From Planctomycetota bacterium (lineage in GTDB: Bacteria > Planctomycetota > UBA8108 > UBA1146), in assembly GCA_028825265.1 (NCBI GenBank), contig JAPKAM010000008.1, positions 1 through 52,462 on the forward strand: 52,462 bases of DNA, written 5' to 3'. The notes beneath the pieces were generated by a model, which had not been told where the DNA came from, made no database searches, and was given only the letters and a program-made list of their open reading frames with translations. How positions within the stretch are numbered: position 1 is the stretch's first letter; every line of letters begins with the position of its first letter. Positions 36,034 to 45,580 of this stretch are shown here, piece after piece. Position numbers and translations under genes: made by a program.

Positions 36034-37239
36034 CTAGGGGCTCCTCACCTGGATACGGTCGCCGGATCGCAGTGCGGGATCGGGGTCTAGCACCACAGTT
36101 TCGCCTCCGATGAGTCCCGAGCCCACCTCGATGAAGCCATCTCCTACATCGTCTCGCAGGGTGATGGCACGCATTTCGATGATGCCATTGCGAACGACCA
36201 AGACTTGCGGTTGTTCGGTCGCCAGCAGCGCTCGAATCGGTAGTAAAACCTGTGGTGGAGTCGGATTGGCTTCCGATTCGGGCACAAAGACGACTCGAAC
36301 TCCCAGTTCTGGAAGTAGTTTTTCATCGCGATCGATGAATTCGGCTCTCAGTTCGACAGTCGCCTTGGATCGATTTGCGGTGGGCCAGATCTGGCGGATT
36401 CGACCGCGGTATCCCTTGTCGGGATACGCATCGAGGTAAATCAGCACCGGCGCACCGGTACGAGCCGCTTCGAGGGTGGTCTGGGCCAGTTCGATCTGCA
36501 CCTCGAGTGTCTCGAAATCGACCAGCGTGGCGACCGAGCCGCGAACGTTGACTCCTCCGCCGGTGGAAGCCACCACCTCACCGACCTCTGCGTTCTTCTC
36601 GACCACGATCCCCGAGAAGGGCGCATAGACGGTCGACTTGTCGATGCGAGCCTCGACCTCTTCGATGGAAGCATTGAGAGAAGCGACCCTTGCGGTGGCG
36701 GCGAGCGAGGTGGCCCGGGCCGTATCGAGTTCAGAGCGCGAAAGATCATCGGTACTGGAGAGAGACTGTTGTCGTTCGAGAGCCAGGCGAGCTCGCTCCG
36801 CTTCGGCCAGGCTACCGTCTCGGTCCGCCTGCAGCCGAGCCCGGGAAGCTTGCAACTCTCGACTATCGAGGCGCGCCACCACATCTCCGCGCTCGACCCT
36901 GGTGCCCTCCTCGACATTCAATTCGATGAGGCGCCCGGGGATGTCGGTGGAGAGGGAGGCTCGCCGTCGCGGGACGATGTAACCATTCGATGCGACGCCA
37001 GTGCGGTCGCTGGCCCCCCCTCGTCTTTGCACGCGTCCGGTGATCACCTCGGGATCCTGAGACTGGACGCTGGAAGGGATTTCTTTCCAGGCGATGTAAC
37101 CGACGACCAGCATCAACAGCAGGAGGATTGGCCAGCGGGAGTTCGAGGTCGGTGGGGTTCGATCGATCTTCAACTGAGAGAGATCGTGTCTGGGAGATCC
37201 ACCGTCGGAGGCGGGTGTGGTGTCAGGATTTGTCATCAC
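36034..37239 (-). CDS. HlyD/MacA-like membrane fusion protein
   Basis: GYIVPRRRASLSTDIPGRLIELNVEEGTRVERGDVVARLDSRELQA, VYAPFSGIVVEKNAEVGEVV. Confidence 0.9.
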   Translation of the reverse strand: MMTNPDTTPASDGGSPRHDLSQLKIDRTPPTSNSRWPILLLLMLVVGYIAWKEIPSSVQSQDPEVITGRVQRRGGASDRTGVASNGYIVPRRRASLSTDIPGRLIELNVEEGTRVERGDVVARLDSRELQASRARLQADRDGSLAEAERARLALERQQSLSSTDDLSRSELDTARATSLAATARVASLNASIEEVEARIDKSTVYAPFSGIVVEKNAEVGEVVASTGGGVNVRGSVATLVDFETLEVQIELAQTTLEAARTGAPVLIYLDAYPDKGYRGRIRQIWPTANRSKATVELRAEFIDRDEKLLPELGVRVVFVPESEANPTPPQVLLPIRALLATEQPQVLVVRNGIIEMRAITLRDDVGDGFIEVGSGLIGGETVVLDPDPALRSGDRIQVRSP

Positions 37240-37311
37240 ATCCTCGCTGGTTTAGGGGATCTGAGGTCTCGAAGGGCAGGATGCCAGATCGAGGTCTACT
37301 TTCCAGCGCTT

Positions 37312-38301
37312 CTACCAGCCGATCCTCCTCTTGGCGTCCTCGATGCCATGTTCGAGAGATTCGCTGGAGGAGGATCCCGTAGGACGCTGCGGAGGGAAGA
37401 TTTCCTCTCGCTGGCGTGGATATGCAGACGACCTCAGATGCGCGGGCATCGCATGACCGGAGCGTCGGCGCCGCTGTTGGCGGATGTTGTCGAGAGAGAT
37501 GGGAGCGACCACCGTCGCCTGGCCCGGTCCGCTCGCCGCCTGGGCCAGGATGCGTCCGTCTGGATCGATGACCATGCTGGCACCGGGCCACGAGAAGGGG
37601 GGGTAATGACTCGCCGATGCCCCCTGGTTACAGGCGACCACCGCTGCCAGGTTCTCGATGGCACGGCAGCGGTTGATCACCGTCCACCAGTCCATCGGTT
37701 CGGCAGCTCCCCACGGGTCCATGTAGGCGCTGATGCGAATCAGTACTTCGGCTCCTCCCAGGGTCAACTCGCGGCAAGTCTCGGGAAAGAGCCAGTCGTA
37801 ACAGGTCGCGACCCCCAGTCGGCCGATCTCGGTCTCGGTGACGGGGAACAGTTCTTCGTCGTAGCCCTCGATGTCGTGGGGACTGGTGTGAACCTCCCAC
37901 GGGATCCATGGATTGACCTTGCGGTAGCGGCTGACGATCTCGCCATCCGGATCGATCAGCACCGTCGTGTTGAAGAGTGCATCGCTCCAGCGTGGGTCGC
38001 TCTCGAGAAAGGAACCACTCTGGATCCACACGCCATGTTTTTTTGCTGCGGCTGCCAGTCTGTCGCTGTGCTGATTGGGAAACTCGACCGCCAGTTTCTC
38101 GCTCAGTTCCTCGACACTCTCGTAGATCGGTGCCGCATGCGCGAACTCGGGAAAGACCACCAGCTTGATGTCATGAAAGGGACGGTATCCGATCACCGCC
38201 TGTTCCAACTGTTCGATGATGCGAGTCGTGTTGTCGGTCATCTGTTCCCGATCGCGAGGGTTCGGCTGATCGGTCTGGCAGCAAGCGGCATAGTAGTTCA
38301 T
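37312..38301 (-). CDS. Carbon-nitrogen hydrolase (nitrilase superfamily)
   Basis: LVVFPEFAHA (Glu), YRKVNPW (Lys), LGVATCYDWLFPETCREL (Cys). Confidence 0.85.
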   Translation of the reverse strand: MNYYAACCQTDQPNPRDREQMTDNTTRIIEQLEQAVIGYRPFHDIKLVVFPEFAHAAPIYESVEELSEKLAVEFPNQHSDRLAAAAKKHGVWIQSGSFLESDPRWSDALFNTTVLIDPDGEIVSRYRKVNPWIPWEVHTSPHDIEGYDEELFPVTETEIGRLGVATCYDWLFPETCRELTLGGAEVLIRISAYMDPWGAAEPMDWWTVINRCRAIENLAAVVACNQGASASHYPPFSWPGASMVIDPDGRILAQAASGPGQATVVAPISLDNIRQQRRRRSGHAMPAHLRSSAYPRQREEIFPPQRPTGSSSSESLEHGIEDAKRRIGW

Positions 38302-38365
38302 CGAGTTCCTCCGGTGACTGGGCACCCCGATGGCTGGAGTGCAGGTCGCCCAATGGTAACCGTTG

Positions 38366-39691
38366 TCAGCGGGTCAGGCACGAGGTGCGCAGGATGAGTC
38401 CGTGCCGATCGCGTTCGAGACCGGTTCTGGCTCTCTTCTCATCACCCTTCTCGTCACCTCTGTTGTGGCCCGATTGCAGGGTCAGGGCACTGCCGCGTAG
38501 TAAAGCGCCATGGCCGTGGCGCATGCGGATTTGATCGACCTGCTCGAGGATCTGTTTCCAGCGCTGACCCGACTGCGAATCAGCCTGCGAATCAGCCTGC
38601 GGCGCGTCGATGTCAGCGGCGAACAGGTCTCCTTGTTGAAACGTGGGGGCGAGGCGAATGCGGTCGAGTTGGATCCCGACAAAGCGGATGGCGGTGCGAC
38701 GCCCCTCCATCGAAAGGCGCAGTTCGAGAGCGGCCTGGATGATGAAAGGATCGAGGGCGGTTGGAGCGGCCAGCACGATGCGGCGACGATCGCGGCGGTG
38801 ATCACTATGAGTGACCTGGAGCGAGATCCCCCCCGCTTCCAGACCTCTCTGGCGCAGATATCTGGCGGCTCGTTCCGCCAGATATTCGATCATCGCATCG
38901 AGGGTGCGGGGGCAGGTGACATCTTGATCGAAGGATGTCCCACGCTGAATCGATCGTGGGATCTCGCGACCACCGATGGGACGATGATCTTCGCCTCGGC
39001 AGCGCTCGTAGAGGGACTCGCCATGACGGCCGAGGATTCCGGCGAGAGCGGGTCGCGAGAGTTCTCGCAGCTGTTCGATCTTGTCGATGCCGAGATTCGA
39101 GAGGATCTCGACGGTACGAGGGCCGACCCCGGGTAAGTGTTCTATCGGCAATCGTAATAGAAAAGTTTCCTCTTGTTCCGGTTCCAGGTATCCGAGGCCA
39201 TTGGGTTTGTGGAACTTGCCGATGAGTCGGGCGAACATTCGGTTACGCCCGAGTCCCGCGGTGACGGTCAGTCCAGTACTGGAGTGAATCGCATCGCGTA
39301 GCCGGGCGATTTCTTTGGCGGGATCCGGATAGATTTGCTCGGTTCCGGTCAGGTCGCAGTACGCCTCGTCGAGGTGTTCTTCGACTAGCGGTGACCAGTT
39401 CTGGCAGATCTCAAACATACGGGTGGCGTAACAGCGATAGATCGATTCGTGACCGCGTACGATCACTAGTGGCGGACATTTCCGGAGCGCCAGGCCGAGC
39501 GGCATTCCCGCCTTCAACCCGTGACTTCTCGCCTCGTAAGAACAGGAAGCGATGACGCCACTCCCGACCGCAACCGGCTGTCCGGCGAGACGTGGATTGC
39601 GCAACTGTTCGACCGAGGCGAAGAAGGCATCGATGTCGAGGTGAAGGATCAGCGGGCGCAGAATCTTCGAGGGGGAAAATGATGGAGACAC
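38366..39691 (-). CDS. dinB: Y-family DNA polymerase IV
   Basis: LILHLDIDAFFASVEQLRNPRLAGQPVAVG, CSYEARSHGLKAGMPL, EHLDEAYCDLTGT, NRMFARLIGKFHKPNGLG, LPGVGPRTVEIL. Confidence 0.93.
   Translation of the reverse strand: MSPSFSPSKILRPLILHLDIDAFFASVEQLRNPRLAGQPVAVGSGVIASCSYEARSHGLKAGMPLGLALRKCPPLVIVRGHESIYRCYATRMFEICQNWSPLVEEHLDEAYCDLTGTEQIYPDPAKEIARLRDAIHSSTGLTVTAGLGRNRMFARLIGKFHKPNGLGYLEPEQEETFLLRLPIEHLPGVGPRTVEILSNLGIDKIEQLRELSRPALAGILGRHGESLYERCRGEDHRPIGGREIPRSIQRGTSFDQDVTCPRTLDAMIEYLAERAARYLRQRGLEAGGISLQVTHSDHRRDRRRIVLAAPTALDPFIIQAALELRLSMEGRRTAIRFVGIQLDRIRLAPTFQQGDLFAADIDAPQADSQADSQSGQRWKQILEQVDQIRMRHGHGALLRGSALTLQSGHNRGDEKGDEKRARTGLERDRHGLILRTSCLTR
38573..38596. repeat. 12-bp tandem duplication in dinB (ADSQADSQ)
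   Basis: ctgcgaatcagc x2. Confidence 0.85.
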
Positions 39692-39739
39692 GGGTCTTCC
39701 TTTCTCTTTTTTCGGGCGGCAACGGGGTGGGACAGGATA

Positions 39740-39755
39740 GCGAACATCTGTTCGC
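39740..39755. promoter_or_regulatory. LexA/SOS-type box upstream of dinB
   Basis: GCGAACATCTGTTCGC, ~50 bp upstream of the dinB start; same 27-bp element as at dnaE2. Confidence 0.75.
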
Positions 39756-39837
39756 CATCTACCCTTGACTTGTGTTGTGGGTTGCTGGACAGCACCATGC
39801 GCCCCGTCTCGTGAAACACGTCGATGAGAGGAATGAA

Positions 39838-40656
39838 ATGGAAACGCTCGAATTGAGAGGTCCCGACGCCAGCGGCCTCGCGACGCTGACGCTCAATCGG
39901 CCCGGTCAGTTGAACTCCCTCGACGGCACGATGGTCGAGGAGTTGGAGGCGGCACTCACCGAGGTGGCTGCGAATCGCGAGATCCGGGTGCTTCGACTGA
40001 TGGGAGCGGGTCGAGGATTCATGGCCGGTGGCGACCTGCGCTGGTTTGCTGGCATGTTTGGCCGCTGTTCCGACCCGGACCAGCGGCGTGAGCTGGTCGC
40101 CGAGGAGATTCGCTCGGTGCACCGCACCATCACTGCCATCGATCGACTGGCGGTTCCTGTGGTGGCCCAGGTTCACGGAGCGTGTGCTGGATTTGGACTG
40201 AGTCTGGCACTGGCTTGCGACTTGGTGATCTGCGCCAGAGACAGCAAAATCACCCTCGCCTACACCGGCATCGGTACCAGTCCCGATGGTGGATCGACTT
40301 ATCAGTTGAACCGTTTGATCGGCCGTCAGAGAGCGATGCAGATGGCGCTACTCAACGAGCGCATCGATGGAGACACCGCCTGTTCCTGGGGGCTCTTCGC
40401 ACGTGCTGTGGATCGGGATCTACTGGAGGAAGAGACGCTGCGAGTCTGCATGCAACTTGCAGATGGACCGTTACAAGCGCTGGTTCGTACTCGTAAACTA
40501 CTTCGCGATGACTCAGGAACCCTGGAGCAGGTGCTGGAGGCCGAGGCGATTTCGTTCGCAGAATGTGCCGCAGGAGAAGAGTTTCCAGAGGGGGTGCAAG
40601 CCTTCATCGATAAGCGTCCCGCAGATTACAGATCAGCGACAGGAGGTGCGTCTTGA
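39838..40656 (+). CDS. Enoyl-CoA hydratase/isomerase family protein
   Basis: LATLTLNRPGQLNSLDGTMVEELEAAL, GAGRGFMAGGDLRWF, AQVHGACAGFGLSLALACDLVICARDSKITLAYTGIGTSPDGG. Confidence 0.92.
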   Translation: METLELRGPDASGLATLTLNRPGQLNSLDGTMVEELEAALTEVAANREIRVLRLMGAGRGFMAGGDLRWFAGMFGRCSDPDQRRELVAEEIRSVHRTITAIDRLAVPVVAQVHGACAGFGLSLALACDLVICARDSKITLAYTGIGTSPDGGSTYQLNRLIGRQRAMQMALLNERIDGDTACSWGLFARAVDRDLLEEETLRVCMQLADGPLQALVRTRKLLRDDSGTLEQVLEAEAISFAECAAGEEFPEGVQAFIDKRPADYRSATGGAS

Positions 40657-41516
40657 ACGATCAATCTTCTTCAGAAAAGCCGCTCGCAGGCAAGGTGATG
40701 CTGCTGTCCGGCGGAAGTCGGGGAATCGGCCGTGCGATTGCCCTGCGTGCCGCACGTGACGGGGCCAAGGTGGTGATTGCAGCGAAGACGGATCAGCCGC
40801 ATCCACAACTGCCTGGAACGATTCACGAGACCGCTAAGATGGTCGAGGAGGCCGGCGGTGAAGCGCTCGCCGTCAAGATGGATATTCGAGATGATGAACT
40901 GGTCGAGGCGGCGGTTGCTGCGGCGGTGGATCGCTTTGGCAGAATCGACATCCTGGTCAACAATGCCAGCGCCATCTCCCTGACACCGGTGAGCCAGACT
41001 CCGATGAAACGCGTCGATCTGATGTTCGATGTCAATGTCAGAGGGACCTACACCTTTACCCGAGCCGCCATCGAAGCGATGAGTCATGGCGATGGCGCTC
41101 ACGTGGTGAATCTCTCGCCACCGCTCTCGATGCGACCCGTCTGGTTCGCGCGGCATACCGCCTACACCATCTCCAAGTACGGAATGAGTCTGTGCGTACT
41201 GGGGATGAGCGAAGAACTGAAACCGTTGGGCATCGCCGTCAACGGTCTCTGGCCCCGTACCGTCATCGATACCGAAGCACTACGATTGATTCCGGGAATG
41301 GATCGCAGAGCGACTCGCAAGCCTGAGATTGTCGCAGATGCCCTGCATGCCATCGTCACGCGAGATCCGGCAGAGGTCACCGGTCACTTCTTCCTCGACG
41401 AGGATGTGCTGCGAGAGCAGGGGATCGATCCCGATTCCTATGCCACCGTCGCGGGGATCGCACCGATGCCAGATCTGTTCGTCGATGGTCCCGGATCGAT
41501 GTTCTCGGACTCCTGA
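40653..41516 (+). CDS. Short-chain dehydrogenase/reductase (HSDL2-like)
   Basis: MLLSGGSRGIGRAIALRAARDGAKVVIAAKT, DILVNNASAISLTP, AYTISKYGMSL; TTG start overlaps upstream stop. Confidence 0.9.
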   Translation: MNDQSSSEKPLAGKVMLLSGGSRGIGRAIALRAARDGAKVVIAAKTDQPHPQLPGTIHETAKMVEEAGGEALAVKMDIRDDELVEAAVAAAVDRFGRIDILVNNASAISLTPVSQTPMKRVDLMFDVNVRGTYTFTRAAIEAMSHGDGAHVVNLSPPLSMRPVWFARHTAYTISKYGMSLCVLGMSEELKPLGIAVNGLWPRTVIDTEALRLIPGMDRRATRKPEIVADALHAIVTRDPAEVTGHFFLDEDVLREQGIDPDSYATVAGIAPMPDLFVDGPGSMFSDS

Positions 41517-41964
41517 TCAGCGCAACTGTTCGAGTTGGGCCAGCACATCGCGACTGAGGGCAACTTTCTGGCCACTTTGATAATTGATCTGGACGATGCG
41601 GGAAGTGCCGAGAGCGACCACTTTGCCCTGTTGTTGCGATTCGAGGCGGTGTTCCAGGGTATACCGATCGGTGCCGATGTCGGCGGTCCGGATCATCGAT
41701 GTGATGGTATCGGGATGCAGTACCGGGCTGCGGAAGATGCACTCGATTCGGGCCAGAATCGGCCCGCTGCAACTGTCAGGACCCAATTCTCTCGATCCGA
41801 TCCGTTGAAACACCTCGAATCGGGCATCCTCGAACCAGCGCAAGAATCGGGTGTTATTGACATGGCCGAGGGCATCCATATCACCCCAGGCGACCACGAT
41901 GGGAATCTTTAAGGGCCAGTAATCTGGCACTGGATCATGATTCTGGCCATTTCCATTGTTCATC
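41517..41964 (-). CDS. Acyl-CoA thioesterase (4HBT hotdog fold)
   Basis: IPIVVAWGDMDALGHVNNTRFLRWFEDARFEVFQRIG...LARIECIFRSPVLHPDTI. Confidence 0.88.
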
Positions 41965-42162
41965 CTGGAGCCCCTGTCGGCAGATCTGCAGCGTTTTTGC
42001 ACTTCGCCGACACTTTGAACCAGAAGAGTTGAGATTGCCAGAGCAGATGTTGCTTGTCTGATACCGGGTCAATCCCGTATCTTCCCCTCTCGTAGACGCT
42101 TCGGTCCTGAGGAGATTGTGGAGTCTGTGGTGATGAGGGAGAGGGGATCCTCTCTCTTGCAG

Positions 42163-42219
42163 TCGTGACGACTCGATCATGACGACTCAGTCATGACGAC
42201 TCGGTGATGACGACATCGG
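42163..42219. repeat. 14-bp tandem repeat (tcatgacgactcrg), ~4 degenerate units, upstream of the DUF1302 gene
   Basis: tcgtgacgactcga / tcatgacgactcag / tcatgacgactcgg / tgatgacgacatcgg. Confidence 0.85.
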
Positions 42220-42279
42220 TGATGGCACCACTCCTCGGGATTCATCGGAGCGTCCAACTCAGCAAGGAGGTACACCAGC

Positions 42280-44094
42280 ATGCGAGGATCTCTTTCCCCG
42301 CTAGGATCACGGGCGCGGCTTCAAGCGGCGCTATTCGTGGCCATTTTTACCCTGGTTCCGGTGATTGCCGGAGCCATCGAGTTTGATCTGATCAATGGAC
42401 GGGTCTCGGGTCACTTCGATACCACCGTCTCTGCAGGACTTTCCTGGAGAGTCGCCGACCCTGATCTGAGCATCATCGGAACCACCAATGGTGGTACCGC
42501 ACACTCCCTCAACGGAGATGACGGAAACCTCAACTATGATGCAGGGGATATCTTCTCGGAAAACCTCAAGGTGTTGCACGAGATCTCCTTCGATTTCGAC
42601 GAATACATGGTCTTCGTGAGAGGGTTTTACTTCACCGATTTTGCCGTCCGTGAAGGCGATGTTGTGGCTGAAGGGCGACCCGCATTGAATGGCACCGCAG
42701 AGCGATTTGCGGGTCAGAATGCCGTCTTGCTCGATGCCTGGATTCGCCGTGATTTTGGCAGCAACGACAATCCCTTGACGGTGACCCTGGGAAGTCAGGT
42801 GATCAACTGGGGAGAGAGCACCTTCATCCAGAATGGTCTCAACACTATCAATCCGGTCGACCTGTCGAAACTGCGTGCTGCCGGTTCCGAGATCAAGGAA
42901 GCGCTGGTCCCGATTCCCGCCGCGAAGTTCGACTACGACATCTCCGACACCTTCTCGTTCCAGGGCTTCTACCAGCTCGGCTGGCGCCCGACCCGCCTCG
43001 AACCGCTCGGCACCTACTTCTCGATTACCGATATCGCCAGTCCTGGTGGAAACGACGTGTTGCTGGGCTTCGGTGTGGATGATCAGATCGTCGATACTCC
43101 CGTTCCAGGGGCGATCGGCACCAATCCCAACTATAACTCTCCGATCGGTGTGGGGGTGCATCGCAGCGGCGACAGGACTCCGGATGACCTCGGCCAGTTC
43201 GGCCTTTCGGCTCGCTGGTTCCTCGAGGAACTGGGCGGAACCGAGGTTGGATTCTTTTACACTCACCTGCATAGTCGACTGCCCATCATCAGTGCCGTGA
43301 CCGGAACTGCAGCAGGGGTCGCAGCAGGGAACTACGGCGATTCTGCCGAGTACTTCCTCGAATATCCGGAAGATATCCAGACCTTCGGAATCGCTTTCAA
43401 CTCCGACCTAGGAAATACCGGTATCGCCCTTCAGGGAGAGACATCCCTTCACATCGACCAGCCGTTGCAAGTCGATGATGTGGAAATCCTCTTTGCTGCA
43501 CTGTCTCCCCTCAACTCGGTCTTCGGTCAGAGCACCATCGGTGCGTTTGACTATGGCGAGACGATACATGGCTTCAATCGCAAGGACGTCGCCCAGGCTC
43601 AGTTCAGTCTGACCAAGGTGATGGCGGGCTTGCTCGGTTCCGATCAGGCCGCAATGGTCGGTGAATTCGCAGCGACCTACGTCAACGAGATGGAAGATCA
43701 GGCCAACTTCCGCTACGAGGCGACAGGAACCTACACCAGTGGTACCGATCTCTTCACCGACTTGGGAATCCAGCCCGGTACCGAGCCGCTGTCGGCGTTC
43801 CCCGACGCCCTATCGATGGGATACAAGGCGCTGATCAAGTTGACCTACTACAACGCCATCGGATCGCTGGCGGTCTCTCCGATCATCGCATTTTCCCATG
43901 ACATCGAGGGAACTTCACCGGTACCGGTGGCGAACTTCATCGAGGGGCGCAAGGGAATCAGCACCTCGGTGACGGTCGGAGCCCTCGGATTGTGGGATGT
44001 GAAACTCGGTTACTCCAACTCGTTTGGTGGCGGTCGATACAACCTGCGAAACGACCGTGATTTCATGTCCCTCACCGCCAGTTACTCATTCTAG
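42280..44094 (+). CDS. DUF1302 family outer-membrane protein
   Basis: IEFDLINGRVSGHFDTTVSAGLSWRVADPD..., LGSQVINWGESTFIQNGLNTINPVDLSKLRAAGSEIKEALVPIP. Confidence 0.9.
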   Translation: MRGSLSPLGSRARLQAALFVAIFTLVPVIAGAIEFDLINGRVSGHFDTTVSAGLSWRVADPDLSIIGTTNGGTAHSLNGDDGNLNYDAGDIFSENLKVLHEISFDFDEYMVFVRGFYFTDFAVREGDVVAEGRPALNGTAERFAGQNAVLLDAWIRRDFGSNDNPLTVTLGSQVINWGESTFIQNGLNTINPVDLSKLRAAGSEIKEALVPIPAAKFDYDISDTFSFQGFYQLGWRPTRLEPLGTYFSITDIASPGGNDVLLGFGVDDQIVDTPVPGAIGTNPNYNSPIGVGVHRSGDRTPDDLGQFGLSARWFLEELGGTEVGFFYTHLHSRLPIISAVTGTAAGVAAGNYGDSAEYFLEYPEDIQTFGIAFNSDLGNTGIALQGETSLHIDQPLQVDDVEILFAALSPLNSVFGQSTIGAFDYGETIHGFNRKDVAQAQFSLTKVMAGLLGSDQAAMVGEFAATYVNEMEDQANFRYEATGTYTSGTDLFTDLGIQPGTEPLSAFPDALSMGYKALIKLTYYNAIGSLAVSPIIAFSHDIEGTSPVPVANFIEGRKGISTSVTVGALGLWDVKLGYSNSFGGGRYNLRNDRDFMSLTASYSF

Positions 44095-44106
44095 GAGGAG
44101 ACCTCA

Positions 44107-45489
44107 ATGTTGAATCGAAAGATCATCCTCGGTGCCTTGCTACTAGGAGCTGTTGTGCTGGTCGCAACAGTTCCATCGGCAGCAGTACCATCATCAGCAG
44201 ACGGTCCTGAACTGGGCAAGGAACTCACCGCCATGGGCGCCATCCAGGCGGGCAATGGCAGTGGATCGACCGCCGGCACCATTCCTCCTTGGACCGGCGG
44301 ATACAACGCCATTCCGAATGGTTGGAAACCCGGTGACCATTACGTCGATCCCTTCGCCAGCGACAAACCGCTGTACAAGATCGATCACTCGAACTACCAG
44401 AAGTACTCCCAGTACCTCTCTGCCGGGCAGATGGCGATGTTCGAGCGCTACCCTGATACTTGGTTCATGAATGTGTACCCTTCGCGACGCAGTGCTTGTT
44501 ACCCGGAAGACATCTACAAGGCTTCACTTGAAAATGCCCAAACGGCTTCGTTGACCGCCGACGGCAATGGCGTCAAGGACTGCCGCCGCACCTCTCCCTT
44601 CCCGATTCCCGAGAGTGGACTGGAAGTTCTGTGGAATCACATGCTGCGCTACCGTGGCGAGGTGATGTCCCGCACCATCGGCCAGGTGGCCCCCGCTCCC
44701 AATGGGAAGTTCGTAATGGTGCGAATCGAGGAGCAGGTGCTGTGGCGTTACAATCGCGAGGGGATGACTTCGGCCGATTCGGACAATGTTCTGGCCAAGT
44801 TCTACCAGGGAGTGCTCTCCCCGCCGCGACTGGCGGGCACCAAGTTGCATGTCCATGAGACTCTCGATCAAGGTCAAGATCCTCGTCAGGCCTGGGTCTA
44901 CAGTGCTGGCCTGCGGCGTGTACGCCGTGCACCACAGGTGGCCTTCGATAATCCTGGAACCGCCAGCGATGGCCAACGGACCAACGACCAGTTCGACATG
45001 TTCAATGGCAGCCCGGAGCGCTACGACTGGAAGTTGATCGGTCGTCAGGAGATGATCGTTCCTTACAACTGCTACAAGTCTCACAATGCCGAAGCCGATC
45101 CGGATCAGCTGATCCGAGCCGGACACCTCAACCCGGACCTGCTTCGCTATGAGCACCACCGGGTCTGGAAGGTGGAGGCGACGATCAAGTCGGGTACTAG
45201 TCACCTCTACGCCAAACGCGTCATGCACTTCGATGAAGATTCGTGGCAGCCGCTGGTCGTCGATCAGTACGACAACTCCGGCAAGATCTGGCGAGTGTCC
45301 GAGGCGTATCCCATCGTCTACTACGACATTCCCATCTTGTACGACTCCCTGCTGGCGCACTATGATCTTCAGAATGGTCGATACCTCGCCATCGGATTCA
45401 ATGCCCCTGGCAAGGTGGAACGATTTGATGTGACCCTGCGTGACAAGGACTTCTCTCCTGCGGCACTTTCGCGGCGTGGAAGAAGATAA
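44107..45489 (+). CDS. DUF1329 family (LolA-like) periplasmic protein
   Basis: GKELTAMGAIQAGNGSGSTAGTIPPWTGG, YPSRRSACYPEDIY, LGxxL-type barrel; RYDWKLIGRQEMIVPYNCYKSH, HRVWKVEATIKSGTSHLYAKRVMHFDEDSW. Confidence 0.92.
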   Translation: MLNRKIILGALLLGAVVLVATVPSAAVPSSADGPELGKELTAMGAIQAGNGSGSTAGTIPPWTGGYNAIPNGWKPGDHYVDPFASDKPLYKIDHSNYQKYSQYLSAGQMAMFERYPDTWFMNVYPSRRSACYPEDIYKASLENAQTASLTADGNGVKDCRRTSPFPIPESGLEVLWNHMLRYRGEVMSRTIGQVAPAPNGKFVMVRIEEQVLWRYNREGMTSADSDNVLAKFYQGVLSPPRLAGTKLHVHETLDQGQDPRQAWVYSAGLRRVRRAPQVAFDNPGTASDGQRTNDQFDMFNGSPERYDWKLIGRQEMIVPYNCYKSHNAEADPDQLIRAGHLNPDLLRYEHHRVWKVEATIKSGTSHLYAKRVMHFDEDSWQPLVVDQYDNSGKIWRVSEAYPIVYYDIPILYDSLLAHYDLQNGRYLAIGFNAPGKVERFDVTLRDKDFSPAALSRRGRR

Positions 45490-45519
45490 TCGCGTCTGAC
45501 GCCTAGGCGCAGACCAGCT

Positions 45520-45562
45520 GCCGGGCGGGCGGGGAACAGACCCCACCCGCCCGGCTTCTTTT
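45520..45562 (+). terminator. Terminator-like hairpin between the DUF1329 and YCF48-like genes
   Basis: GCCGGGCGGGCGGGG-AACAGA-CCCCACCCGCCCGGC followed by TTCTTTT. Confidence 0.8.
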
Positions 45563-45580
45563 CATCTGGGAAGGTTCATC

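Noticed and set aside
36769-38397. 542-aa plus-strand ORF
   Set aside because: Antisense to the membrane fusion protein and nitrilase genes; composition and lack of motifs indicate a shadow ORF.
39411-39758. Shared peptide 'MANRCSLSC' at dinB- and dnaE2-proximal ORFs
   Set aside because: It is the chance translation of the shared 27-bp LexA-type element, not a protein motif.
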